The notes under the pieces are model-generated. The model did no database searches and was not told the origin of the DNA. It was given only the letters and a program-made list of their open reading frames with translations. A stretch of 64,000 nt of DNA from Streptomyces sp. WZ-12. GTDB taxonomy: Bacteria > Actinomycetota > Actinomycetes > Streptomycetales > Streptomycetaceae. The DNA lies in the NCBI RefSeq assembly GCF_028898845.1, contig NZ_CP118574.1, positions 7,179,001-7,243,000 of the forward strand, read 5' to 3'. Position 1 is the stretch's first letter, and the number at the start of each line of letters is the position of its first letter. Made by a program: the position numbers and the translations under genes. This document shows, piece by piece, positions 17,094 through 24,817 of this stretch.

Positions 17094-17575
17094 CCGACAT
17101 CCTGTACTCAACGCCCTACCAACTTCCCAGCAGCGGCACCCCCGTTTACGGCGGAGGCGGCAGCACCAGCATCACCGGAGCCAGAGACATCGCCATCGCC
17201 CGCTCCGGCATGAAGACAGGCCGTCTCCCAGAAGCCGAATACCCCGACGGCTACATCCAAGCGAGCAACACCCGCCGCGCGGACCGCCTCAGCAACGAGT
17301 CAGTACGCACCGTCGAGCGAAACAACACCAGGCCCTACCAGCGCGGTGTGCACAAAGGAAGCCGCCTGGTGCCAAGCGACTACCAGTGGCCTGCGGATTT
17401 CAATCCGACGACCGGCATCAAGTACCAACAGCAGGGCCGCCGTTGGACGGCACAAGGCAATCCCGAGGGGCAGCCGCTGCACAACCCGGCCAAGCCCACC
17501 GCCCCGGCAGATACCGAGGATATCGACCCTCTCAGGCACCAGGCGTTGCGAAAGCTGCTGCCCTCATGGAAGTGA
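17090..17575 (+). CDS. Hypothetical phage protein
   Basis: A 161-residue Pro/Gly/Arg-rich protein with a GTG start overlapping the previous stop. Tyr-rich patches (DYQWPADFNPTTGIKYQQQ) may suggest a structural or binding role. No family is recognised. Confidence 0.55.
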   Translation: MTDILYSTPYQLPSSGTPVYGGGGSTSITGARDIAIARSGMKTGRLPEAEYPDGYIQASNTRRADRLSNESVRTVERNNTRPYQRGVHKGSRLVPSDYQWPADFNPTTGIKYQQQGRRWTAQGNPEGQPLHNPAKPTAPADTEDIDPLRHQALRKLLPSWK

Positions 17576-17579
17576 CGTC

Positions 17580-17786
17580 GTGACATACACCCCCCGCCCC
17601 TGGGAAGCGCTGCGCGAGCACCAGCTGAGCGACCTGCTCAACGCCTACACCACCACCCTGTCGCCCGGACCGTGGGCCGCCCCGCGCCCTAGCCGCATGC
17701 CCTCCAAGGCAAGCCCCACGATCGACGACGCATTCAACCCCGACGCGGCCTATCCCCTCGCCGAGAAGGAGTCACGCCATGGCTGA
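17580..17786 (+). CDS. Hypothetical small protein
   Basis: A 68-residue protein starting at GTG 17580, four bases after the preceding stop. The N-terminal PRPWEALREHQLSDLLNAY is helical. The 3' end overlaps the next gene by eight bases. The function is unknown. Confidence 0.5.
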   Translation: MTYTPRPWEALREHQLSDLLNAYTTTLSPGPWAAPRPSRMPSKASPTIDDAFNPDAAYPLAEKESRHG

Positions 17787-17976
17787 TAAGCCCATGTCGA
17801 TGTTTGACCGGCGCAGATCCGGCCGGGGCGACAACGTGAAGTGGACCGTCTCTGACGATCTCGCTCTCCTGGCCAGAGGCCGACTGGACACCGTCTTCAA
17901 CGACCGCTCGAAGTCCAAGCTCGGCAACCAGAAGCGCACCACGCCGACCCCCCGGATGCCGAAGACGGAGAAGTAG
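17779..17976 (+). CDS. Hypothetical small basic protein
   Basis: A 65-residue basic protein (many Arg and Lys) with AAGGAG upstream. The central segment WTVSDDLALLARGRLDTV is helical. The function is unknown; a nucleic-acid contact role is possible from charge alone. Confidence 0.55.
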   Translation: MADKPMSMFDRRRSGRGDNVKWTVSDDLALLARGRLDTVFNDRSKSKLGNQKRTTPTPRMPKTEK

Positions 17977-18189
17977 ATGACTTACATCCCACGCGGCCCG
18001 CTGGTGGACGAACTCAACTACGGGCTGACGGACGGCACTGTGCGCAAGACCAACCCCCATCGAGGCGGCTACGTCGAAGACACCACGTCTCAGTCACGCG
18101 CCTCTCTCGACTACACGCACTTCGGCTCCCCCGGTATCTCCGACACCGCCGCCACCGCCCTGTACAGCCCCGACAAGCCCCCACCCTGA
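17977..18189 (+). CDS. Hypothetical small protein
   Basis: A 70-residue protein starting directly after the previous TAG. It has short Tyr/Gly/Ser-rich motifs (LDYTHFGSPG) and no recognised domain. It is the last of the small-protein run and lies 18 bases before the endolysin. Confidence 0.5.
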   Translation: MTYIPRGPLVDELNYGLTDGTVRKTNPHRGGYVEDTTSQSRASLDYTHFGSPGISDTAATALYSPDKPPP

Positions 18190-18207
18190 CATTGAGGAAA
18201 CGCGCAC

Positions 18208-19305
18208 ATGAGCACACGTTGGATACCCGAGGCCGAGGACCTGGGAAACGGCCGTATCGGCGGCGACATGGACTCGCCTGGGCGGCCTGCCCGAGTGGTC
18301 TGGCACTCCACTGAGAGCGGCGACGGCGACCAGGCATTCGACAACGTTGCCTCCTGGCTCATCCAAAGCCAGGCACAGCCCCACTTCCTCTACGACCCGA
18401 GCACCGACCGGCTCGGTCAGTTCGGAGCGATGGACTTCTCGGCCCGAGCCCTGCGCAACGACGGCTCGACCCGGACGAACCGCACCGGCTCCGCCTGCAT
18501 TCAGATCGAGGTCCTCGCCCGAGCCGCCAGCCCCTTCACCGACTACTGGAAGCCGGGCCCGAACTTCCAGGCACTGCTGAAGGCAATCAGATCCTGGGGA
18601 ATCCCAGACGAGTTTCCGATGGGCGATCCACCGTCGTACCCCGGCGGCTCCCGACGCGACCGGGGCATCTGGCTCAGCGAGGGCGGCCACTACTGCCACT
18701 CGAATGTCCCAGGCAACGACCACGGAGACCCAGGGGCCATTGATCCGGTTGCGCTCTTCAAGGCAGCCCCAGGCAGTGGCCAGCCCAGCAAGCCCAAGCC
18801 GCCGCCAGACAACCTGGGCCACTACCAGGTCACCATCGACGGCGTGACATACGGTTCTGGCGCGTACGGCAGCCACGTCACCCGCGTCGGCCAGGCCCTG
18901 GTCGCCAAGGGATTCGGCGGCTCCTATGCCGAAGGGCCTGGCCCGCGCTGGACCGACGCCGATACCAAGGCGTACGCCGCCTACCAGAAGAGCCTGGGCT
19001 TCACCGGCAAGGACGCAGACGGCATCCCCGGACCGAAGACCCTGCGGGCACTCATCGGCTCGACCAACACGTCCTTTCCGGGCCGCGACGCAGTCAGGTA
19101 CGGCTCCAGCGGCCCCCAGGTCCTCGCCGTGGACCAGGCCCTGACCCGCCACGGATACGGCCGGTACCTCACCCACGGGGCCTCCGACTATTACGGCAAC
19201 ACCACCAGAGCCGCCGTCCGCGCATTTCAGCTCGCCCAGGGCTGGAGCGGCAGCGACGCCGACGGCAACGTCGGCCCGGCCACCTGGCGGAGGCTGATGC
19301 AGTGA
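18208..19305 (+). CDS. Endolysin: Amidase_2 with two peptidoglycan-binding domains
   Basis: A 365-residue N-acetylmuramoyl-L-alanine amidase. The catalytic domain (residues about 10-190) has WHSTES (H33), PHFLYD (H59) and HGDPG near residue 175, the zinc-binding and active-site positions of the Amidase_2 family. Two C-terminal PG_binding_1 repeats (about 205-278 and 290-365) carry the motifs DADGIPGPKT and DADGNVGPAT. It degrades host peptidoglycan at lysis. The gene has a GAGGAAA ribosome site, and two small membrane proteins follow as likely holin components. Confidence 0.93.
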   Translation: MSTRWIPEAEDLGNGRIGGDMDSPGRPARVVWHSTESGDGDQAFDNVASWLIQSQAQPHFLYDPSTDRLGQFGAMDFSARALRNDGSTRTNRTGSACIQIEVLARAASPFTDYWKPGPNFQALLKAIRSWGIPDEFPMGDPPSYPGGSRRDRGIWLSEGGHYCHSNVPGNDHGDPGAIDPVALFKAAPGSGQPSKPKPPPDNLGHYQVTIDGVTYGSGAYGSHVTRVGQALVAKGFGGSYAEGPGPRWTDADTKAYAAYQKSLGFTGKDADGIPGPKTLRALIGSTNTSFPGRDAVRYGSSGPQVLAVDQALTRHGYGRYLTHGASDYYGNTTRAAVRAFQLAQGWSGSDADGNVGPATWRRLMQ

Positions 19306-19610
19306 CCGAATGGACCGCGCTCGCGGCAGTGCTCAGCGCCGGTCTCGGGTCTCTCATCACCAGCATCTTTCAGGGAATGCGCATGCGCCGCGACGGCTAC
19401 AACCAAACCCGGCGCGAACACATCGAAGACATCGCGCAGTGGCGCGAAGACCTGGCCCGGCAAACACGCGAGCTAGAAGCCCTCCTCAACTACTGGAGGG
19501 GTGTTGCAGCCGGATACGAGTACCAGCTCCGCGCTGCCGGCATCGAGCCAGTGAAGCCCCCCGAACCCCCCGCCTCCCTGCTCTATCGCCGTAACACTGA
19601 AGGAGATTGA
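19302..19610 (+). CDS. Small membrane protein with coiled coil, possible lysis accessory
   Basis: A 102-residue protein with a GTG start overlapping the endolysin stop by four bases. One N-terminal hydrophobic segment (ALAAVLSAGLGSLITSIF) is followed by a long charged helix (REHIEDIAQWREDLARQ) that may form a coiled coil. Placement after the endolysin suggests a role in the lysis cassette, for instance as antiholin or spanin-like protein; this is inferred from position. Confidence 0.6.
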   Translation: MTEWTALAAVLSAGLGSLITSIFQGMRMRRDGYNQTRREHIEDIAQWREDLARQTRELEALLNYWRGVAAGYEYQLRAAGIEPVKPPEPPASLLYRRNTEGD

Positions 19611-19612
19611 CA

Positions 19613-19867
19613 ATGCGTCAGTACATCAAGGACAACCCCATCCTGACCCGCACGCTCGTGGTCGGCATCCTCACCGCGTTGGTCCACTTCGTTCCAGCAC
19701 TGGCTGGTGTCGAGACCAATGAAGCAATCATCGGTGGCCTCAACACACTCCTTGTGCTGATCATCGGTCTCGAATCCCGCACCCGAGTTACGGCCAACCA
19801 CAAGGTGAACGCCACTCTGCCGAACGCCACTTCCTCCAGCTCCGCAGACAACTCGGATCACCGCTGA
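19613..19867 (+). CDS. Putative holin
   Basis: An 84-residue protein starting at ATG 19613 after AGGAGATTGACA; a TTG six bases earlier is an alternative. Two hydrophobic segments (LTRTLVVGILTALVHFVPAL and IGGLNTLLVLIIGL) flank a short loop, and the tail is Ser/Asn-rich and polar. Size, topology and place after the endolysin fit a class II holin that opens the membrane at lysis. Confidence 0.7.
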   Translation: MRQYIKDNPILTRTLVVGILTALVHFVPALAGVETNEAIIGGLNTLLVLIIGLESRTRVTANHKVNATLPNATSSSSADNSDHR

Positions 19868-19872
19868 CGCCC

Positions 19873-19908
19873 CACAGCCCCCAGCAACCACCCCAGCTGG
19901 GGGCTGTG
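19873..19908 (+). terminator. Hairpin after the holin gene
   Basis: A 13-bp stem (19873-19885 with 19896-19908) with a 10-base loop. There is no T run after it, so termination may be partial or factor-aided. Confidence 0.5.
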
Positions 19909-19949
19909 CCGTGCTCGCACCACCACACACACCCACACCAAGGACCAGC

Positions 19950-20579
19950 ATGTCCCGAAAGCTCGCCGCCGCACTCTTGCCCGCGATCACCGCAACCGCG
20001 CTGGCCGTCTCCACCGGACAGGCATCCGCCCGATCAGACCCCAGTGACGCCCCCGCAGCTCCTCCAACTCAGGCTCCCGAGAAGTCCTCCCCGAGCACCT
20101 ACACAGTCCGCGCAGGAGACACCCTGAGCCTCATTGCCGAACGCCACCTCGGCGACAGTCGCCGATGGCCACACCTGTACGAGATCAACAAGGACACCAT
20201 CGGCCCCAACCCGGATGTCATTCAGCCAGGCCAACGCCTTACGCTCCCGACCAGCCATCGCAAGCCCTACACGGGCGAAGCCGAGCGAAAGACCACCACT
20301 CCCCGTCACGCCAAACCGAAGGCCACAGCCACAGACGCTCGAAATGGCATGTGGGATCGACTCGCCCAGTGCGAGTCCTCAGGGAATTGGTCCATCAACA
20401 CCGGCAACGGCTACCACGGGGGACTCCAATTCGCCCTGAGCACCTGGCGAGAGCACGGCGGCAAGGGCATGCCGAACGAAGCATCCCGCGAGGAGCAAAT
20501 ACGCATCGCTGAAAAGGTACTGGCAGACCAAGGACCCGGCGCATGGCCCATCTGCTCGTACGAAGCCGGAATGCGATAA
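19950..20579 (+). CDS. Secreted LysM-Rpf (resuscitation-promoting factor-like) protein
   Basis: A 209-residue secreted protein. Residues 1-28 form a signal peptide (AAALLPAITATALAVSTGQASA). A LysM domain at about 50-99 (YTVRAGDTLSLIAERHLG) binds peptidoglycan. Residues 134-203 are an Rpf/transglycosylase-like domain: WDRLAQCESSGNW holds the catalytic Glu142, and C141/C202 can form the family's disulfide. In Streptomyces such enzymes remodel cell wall at germination. In the phage it may help DNA entry through the wall or reactivate dormant hosts; that is inference. It could also be a cargo gene acquired from the host. Confidence 0.88.
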   Translation: MSRKLAAALLPAITATALAVSTGQASARSDPSDAPAAPPTQAPEKSSPSTYTVRAGDTLSLIAERHLGDSRRWPHLYEINKDTIGPNPDVIQPGQRLTLPTSHRKPYTGEAERKTTTPRHAKPKATATDARNGMWDRLAQCESSGNWSINTGNGYHGGLQFALSTWREHGGKGMPNEASREEQIRIAEKVLADQGPGAWPICSYEAGMR

Positions 20580-20605
20580 CACCCCACCCGCCTGTTAACA
20601 GACCA

Positions 20606-20640
20606 GTCGGCTCGCCCCATAGCGTGAGCGGCGAGCCGAC
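20606..20640 (+). terminator. Hairpin between Rpf-like and next gene
   Basis: An 11-bp perfect stem (20606-20616 with 20630-20640) and a 13-base loop, without a strong T run. It may be a terminator or a translation-control hairpin before the gene at 20663. Confidence 0.5.
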
Positions 20641-20662
20641 ATCCAACCAAAGGGGAAGGTCT

Positions 20663-21172
20663 GTGATAGACGAGAACATCCGGCTGCTGCTGTGCCACAA
20701 CTGCCACACCATAGAAGAACTACCCGACTACGACGGAAACCCCGACGAGGACCACTTGCTTGGCAATCTAGTCAACAGGCACGCGTACCCCGATGGGACA
20801 AAGCATCGAGGACACTTGATGAAGGTGCCGAAGAAGTACTGGGAGAAGACGCACTACAAGGACGAGATCGTCAAGAAGATCAACGATACCGTCGCTAAGG
20901 GGGGAAGCGACGGGCTCGGCACTGAGTACTACAACACACGTGACGCCTTCGGAACTGACGCCTTGCAGTGCTTCAAGCGCCACCACCGCAACCTCGACTG
21001 CTCCGACTGGAAGAGCGACAAGGTGCGCCTGACCCCCGGAACCGTCAAGGAGCGCAAGGCCGCCGGCCTGCCCAAGTACCGCTCGCCAAAGGACCGTTAC
21101 CTCTGCGACTTCTGCCCTGTGGCCAACGCCGTACGGCAGAAGCACTTCGACAAGACCGCACCGAAGGACTGA
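20663..21172 (+). CDS. Hypothetical Cys/His-rich phage protein
   Basis: A 169-residue protein with a GTG start behind AAAGGGGAAGG. It has CHNCHTIEELPDY at the N-terminus and CDFCPVANAV near the C-terminus, with further Cys and His residues between (LQCFKRHHRNLDCSDW), so zinc binding is likely. I recall similar actinophage proteins of unknown function. It lies just before an HNH endonuclease. Confidence 0.65.
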   Translation: MIDENIRLLLCHNCHTIEELPDYDGNPDEDHLLGNLVNRHAYPDGTKHRGHLMKVPKKYWEKTHYKDEIVKKINDTVAKGGSDGLGTEYYNTRDAFGTDALQCFKRHHRNLDCSDWKSDKVRLTPGTVKERKAAGLPKYRSPKDRYLCDFCPVANAVRQKHFDKTAPKD

Positions 21173-21173
21173 C

Positions 21174-21491
21174 ATGGCCTCAACCAAGAAGAAGCAGACC
21201 CGAGGACAGCAGATCCTCGACGGCAAGAAGGGCGCGGAAAAGGGAATCGCCCGCACCAAGAAGGGCTACTCCAGCGTCCGTGACCCGAAGACCGGCAAGG
21301 TCACCTACGGATACCGACTCGTCATGGAACAGAAGCTAGGTCGAAAGCTACGCAGCGACGAGACCGTGGACCACATCAACGGAAACCACCACGACGACAG
21401 TCCGTCAAATCTGCGCGTTGTAAGCAGGGCAGAGAACACGCGGTTGATGCACAAGCGACGGGACAAGAAGAAGGGCACCGAGAAGAAGTGA
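21174..21491 (+). CDS. HNH endonuclease
   Basis: A 105-residue protein with a basic N-terminus. The nuclease core is YRLVMEQKLGRKLRSDETVD followed by HINGNHHDDSPSNLRVVS, the HNH_3 pattern with the DH and N residues of the active site. It may act as a free-standing homing endonuclease or in packaging; HNH proteins near cohesive ends often do the latter. It ends the plus-strand late run before the minus-strand cargo block. Confidence 0.85.
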   Translation: MASTKKKQTRGQQILDGKKGAEKGIARTKKGYSSVRDPKTGKVTYGYRLVMEQKLGRKLRSDETVDHINGNHHDDSPSNLRVVSRAENTRLMHKRRDKKKGTEKK

Positions 21492-21607
21492 TCAACTACA
21501 ACACGCGAATCGGTCACCAGGTGCCAACCACTGGGAAACCAAGGGGAACAGCTCATCCGGACCGAAGAACCAAGCCGCCCCACGAACACTAGGGGTTTGG
21601 AGCTCGG

Positions 21608-22375
21608 TCAGCCGTAGGGGCCCTTGTCGTGTGCGCCAAGCAACCGCTCAATCCGACTGCCAGCGCCGGAGAGGACGTGCGGAGGCATCGTGTAGTTGAT
21701 GAAGGGATAGAACCGCTGGCTGATGAAGCGCCGTCCGTACGCGGTGGTCAGCACATAACGGGTGCGGCCTGTCTCGTTCTGCGCTCCTCGGTGCCATGTC
21801 TGACTGTTGACGAGGTAGCAGTCACCAGTCTGCGCCCGGAGCGACACCGGTTCCCATCCGGCTGGAAGGTCCGGAGAGCGTTCTGGCCGGCGACCGGAGA
21901 GGTGACTTCCGGGTGCCACCTGCGTAGGGCCAAATGCGTCCGTGGGGACGTCGCTGAGCGCGATCATCACGTTGAGACTGTAGACAGGCACGTGCTTCGG
22001 GTCGATGTTGAGATCAGCGAAGAACGGGAAGAACAAGGCGTCATCAATGTGCCAATTCACGATTCCGCGACCTGTGGGAGTCCTCAGAACGTTCTGCGAA
22101 ATCACATGACAGTCGTCACCGAGAAGCGCTTCAACGACTTGGATGACGGGTTCGAGTGCCAGCACGTCGCGGAAGGCCGTACCGAACTCGAAGGCGCGCA
22201 TGAGGCTCACCCCGCCACGCAGGGTGTCACGGTCGGGTGGGTCAGCCACGCATGCTCGGTAGCGGCCCTCGGCAAGATTCCGCATCAGTTTCACCTGATC
22301 AGGCGGAAGGACGGAGCGGAACACGGTGAACCCCTGTTGCCGGAACTCTTCGGCGTGAAGATCCAAGGTGTTCAC
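21608..22375 (-). CDS. PhyH-family Fe(II)/2-oxoglutarate dioxygenase
   Basis: A 255-residue protein with start GTG 22375 after AAGGAGGG; a TTG fifteen bases upstream is possible. It carries the iron-binding HxD in NWHIDD and the distal His in WHRGAQNETGRTRYV, where the Arg would bind 2-oxoglutarate. Such enzymes hydroxylate small molecules or peptides. Here it ends a minus-strand block with a GRDP-like protein, a short peptide and an APH-fold kinase. The substrate is unknown. It interrupts the plus-strand phage gene order and is probably cargo. Confidence 0.85.
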   Translation of the reverse strand: MNTLDLHAEEFRQQGFTVFRSVLPPDQVKLMRNLAEGRYRACVADPPDRDTLRGGVSLMRAFEFGTAFRDVLALEPVIQVVEALLGDDCHVISQNVLRTPTGRGIVNWHIDDALFFPFFADLNIDPKHVPVYSLNVMIALSDVPTDAFGPTQVAPGSHLSGRRPERSPDLPAGWEPVSLRAQTGDCYLVNSQTWHRGAQNETGRTRYVLTTAYGRRFISQRFYPFINYTMPPHVLSGAGSRIERLLGAHDKGPYG

Positions 22376-22408
22376 TCCGCCCTCCTTCAACTCCTGGGCC
22401 CATTGCGC

Positions 22409-22966
22409 CTACCGGTAGTTCTCTTCGGGTACGAAGGGTTGGACGTGATCGGCGCCGACCCAAATCCGGTTACTGAAGTCCTCGTAGTGCTCGGGATGCA
22501 GCAGGAACGCGTGCCACACCATGTCTACGGGGCCGGACGGGGCATTACTCTCTTTCGGGTAGATCATCGAGAGAGCAACGAACTGGCGGAACTCCTCAAT
22601 GAGGGGAATGACGTAGGTGGCGAAGAAGTAGTCGCGGAACTTCACCGCCTTTTCGTCATCGACGCCTTCGAAGTCCCCCTCGGATGGGTTGAAGGTCAGC
22701 CATTGCTTCATGACCTCCGCGCCCCAGTTGCGGCAGTGCTTATCCCATTGACCGAACCAGAGCAACATTGGTAGCACTTGCTCATTGTCGAACAGTCGGC
22801 CATCCCGTAGGAGTCGACGGGGGCTCAACCCGAGCAGGAGAAAGCCTAGGTCGTACCCTTCCAGGAGCTTGAGTCGGTCCCGTATCTCGTCGCTGATGTT
22901 TGGCTTCGCAGCGACGCAGGGGCCAACGAGACTGTCCTTTGGAGCGATGAGCGTGATCTTGTTCAC
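22409..22966 (-). CDS. Protein with GRDP/DUF1399-like C-terminal motif
   Basis: A 185-residue protein with a GTG start at 22966, directly downstream of a small peptide gene (three-base gap). The C-terminal VDMVWHAFLLHPEHYEDF resembles the WHxHxLxPxxY motif of glycine-rich-domain/DUF1399 proteins, and an earlier cluster of aromatic residues (PMLLWFGQWDKHCRNW) is notable. No catalytic role is known. Its tight spacing between the peptide and the PhyH gene suggests a shared pathway. Confidence 0.6.
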   Translation of the reverse strand: MNKITLIAPKDSLVGPCVAAKPNISDEIRDRLKLLEGYDLGFLLLGLSPRRLLRDGRLFDNEQVLPMLLWFGQWDKHCRNWGAEVMKQWLTFNPSEGDFEGVDDEKAVKFRDYFFATYVIPLIEEFRQFVALSMIYPKESNAPSGPVDMVWHAFLLHPEHYEDFSNRIWVGADHVQPFVPEENYR

Positions 22967-22969
22967 CGG

Positions 22970-23143
22970 TTACGACGCAACCGCAGGGGCGACGCTGTAG
23001 CACTTGGAACATGTCTGGTCGTTTTCCGGCCAGAACCGGTCACTGCGGGCGCCGAAGACCGCCTCTATCCGGGCCTTTGTCTCCTTGTAGACCGGCGCAA
23101 ACGCGTCGCCCGTCTGTTCGTTCGCGGGAACGTGACCTCGCAT
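22970..23143 (-). CDS. Small peptide with Cys/Ser tail, candidate modified-peptide precursor
   Basis: A 57-residue open frame not obvious in standard gene calls. It starts at ATG 23143 behind a purine-rich AGAAGGGCGG stretch and ends three bases before the next gene. The first 40 residues are charged and leader-like (PVYKETKARIEAVFGARSD); the last 14 are TCSKCYSVAPAVAS, with two Cys and three Ser. Its place between an APH-fold kinase and a PhyH dioxygenase recalls ribosomal peptide clusters such as class V lanthipeptides and thioamitides. However, no HopA1-like lyase, YcaO or other known RiPP enzyme is present here. It could instead be a small zinc-binding protein. Confidence 0.5.
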   Translation of the reverse strand: MRGHVPANEQTGDAFAPVYKETKARIEAVFGARSDRFWPENDQTCSKCYSVAPAVAS

Positions 23144-23224
23144 GGATTTCCGCCCTTCTTCTCTCGGAGAGATCTTGCGTACCGGGGAAGGCTAGGTGCC
23201 ACCGGACCGCCCCGTGAGGGGCTT

Positions 23225-24163
23225 TCAGGACAAGTCGAGTCGGCTCTTCGCCCACTCCCACGCCGCCTGAGCTGTCCGTTTCTGCAACGCACGCAGGTGC
23301 GGGAGTCCCGGCATAGGGGCCGCCCTGCTGCATGCCTCCCAATGCCCGGCCAGGGCGACGACGAGAGAGGTGACAGCTTCCTCCGGTACGTCGCCCAGCA
23401 GAGGGGCGACGACGGCTTCCGCGCTCTTGGGGCTGTGACCAGCCAGCACCAGGTGAGGTACCAGAAACACCCCTTCAAGCCAGGAAGCCCCTTGCCGAGA
23501 GCAGGACCAGTCAATGAGCACAGGGCCGGAGGAACGCTTGAGGATGTTGTCTGGCCGCGTGTCGAGGTGTACCAGCGTGTCACCGACTGCGTGCTTCTCC
23601 CATGTTCGTTCAATCGCGATCAGCCTCGGCAGGTTCTCGACCATGAGCGGGTCCAGATCCGGGGGCATCTCCTCCTCAAGCTCTTGCCAGCACGCCAGGG
23701 CTCGCCCCATGAGATCAACTACCTGCGGTGCGTCCGGAAGAGGACAAGGTGATAGCACGCCGGCCAGATGCCCGAGGGTGGCCACTAGGTCCGATACGTC
23801 TGGTGACCCGGGCGACAGGTCGACGTGACCACCGCCGATGTCCTCCGTGCACAGCAGTACCCAGCCAACTCCGCCGGAGGGAAGGGACGACCACAACAAA
23901 TGGGGAAATGGGCCCTCCGGAAGGGCCGCTGTCAGATATGTCTCCGTCGCGTACACCCGCTCAAGCGCGTGGCCAGCTGGCACGCCCTTCACGAAAACAC
24001 GGCGGCCGTCGTCCAGCTCTAGCCGGCACGCCATCCCCTCCGTGTAACCGCCGCTGACCGTCTGAGCGTTGGCCACCTTCGCTTCGAGACGCTTCTCGAT
24101 GTAGTCACGTACAGGGGCTGGAACGGCTTCCCAGTCGGGCCGGACCGTGGTGAGTGAGGTCAT
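23225..24163 (-). CDS. APH-fold phosphotransferase
   Basis: A 312-residue kinase-fold protein. The catalytic loop is LVHLDTRPDNIL (HxDxxxxN) and the metal-binding motif is VLIDWS, as in aminoglycoside phosphotransferase-type enzymes. The N-terminal lobe has RRVFVKGV with the ATP-contacting Lys. I place the start at ATG 24163, although the frame is open to 24235. The substrate is unknown; it need not be an antibiotic. It is the first gene of the minus-strand cargo block and is divergent from the WXG100-like gene. Confidence 0.8.
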   Translation of the reverse strand: MTSLTTVRPDWEAVPAPVRDYIEKRLEAKVANAQTVSGGYTEGMACRLELDDGRRVFVKGVPAGHALERVYATETYLTAALPEGPFPHLLWSSLPSGGVGWVLLCTEDIGGGHVDLSPGSPDVSDLVATLGHLAGVLSPCPLPDAPQVVDLMGRALACWQELEEEMPPDLDPLMVENLPRLIAIERTWEKHAVGDTLVHLDTRPDNILKRSSGPVLIDWSCSRQGASWLEGVFLVPHLVLAGHSPKSAEAVVAPLLGDVPEEAVTSLVVALAGHWEACSRAAPMPGLPHLRALQKRTAQAAWEWAKSRLDLS

Positions 24164-24487
24164 AGTCAGCAACCGTAGAGACCTGCGTCGTGAGCGTCGG
24201 GCGGATTGCTCAATGATCACCCAGACGACTCCCACGGCTGAAGGCCAGCCTCACCGCCGTCGACACCGCTCACGAGCGCCCGCACCTTCGGTGGGGGCAG
24301 CGGAAGTCTGCTGCCGGGCATCCGCATTGGGATTTCCAGCCACCGGCTTGGCTGCATCTGACTGCCCAACGTTCGCAATAACGGCGAAATGGGGCGCAGG
24401 TTGACGGTCGCCAATCGGGCACGAGCACTGTCAGAGGTACAAGGTAGGTTCGTGCTGGACCTGAAGGCATGCTGCTTGGGGGGATTC
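24164..24487. promoter_or_regulatory. Divergent intergenic region between cargo block and toxin cassette
   Basis: This 324-base gap separates the minus-strand kinase gene from the plus-strand WXG100-like gene and must hold both promoters. A TTGACG hexamer at 24401 is a possible -35 for the plus-strand transcript, but I see no well-spaced -10. Otherwise I see nothing certain in it. Confidence 0.35.
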
Positions 24488-24817
24488 GTGGCCGCTTCTG
24501 GCTTCGACGTCGACACAGACCAACTGAAGAATGAAGCACCGAAGTTCGGCAGAGAGTCAGCCGCTTTGGCGAAGGCGATAGAGAAGCTGAAGCACTCACT
24601 CGATGGCCTCGGCGAGCCATGGGGAAACGACGAACAAGGGCAGAAGTTCGAGGGTGTTTACAGCCCGCATCGCGCCCAAATCGAGCGCGCCGCCCATGCG
24701 TTGGTGAAGGGCCTGGAGAGCATTCACACGTCCATGAGCGACATGGCAGATAACCACGAGGAAACGGATCGCTCCAACGCCTCTGGTCTCAAGTCGCAAG
24801 GGGGTGGTGCGCATTGA
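24488..24817 (+). CDS. WXG100/ESX-like small helical protein
   Basis: A 109-residue protein starting at GTG 24488 behind GGGGGGATTC. Two helices flank a turn with GEPWGNDEQG, which corresponds to the WxG turn of WXG100 proteins exported by type VII secretion. It overlaps by four bases the start of a large toxin-like protein. The pair suggests a chaperone or co-exported partner for the toxin. Confidence 0.75.
   Translation: MAASGFDVDTDQLKNEAPKFGRESAALAKAIEKLKHSLDGLGEPWGNDEQGQKFEGVYSPHRAQIERAAHALVKGLESIHTSMSDMADNHEETDRSNASGLKSQGGGAH

Noticed and set aside
23225..24163. Antibiotic resistance gene (aminoglycoside phosphotransferase)
   Set aside because: The fold is right but the family has many substrates and the neighbours suggest a different pathway, so resistance is not claimed.
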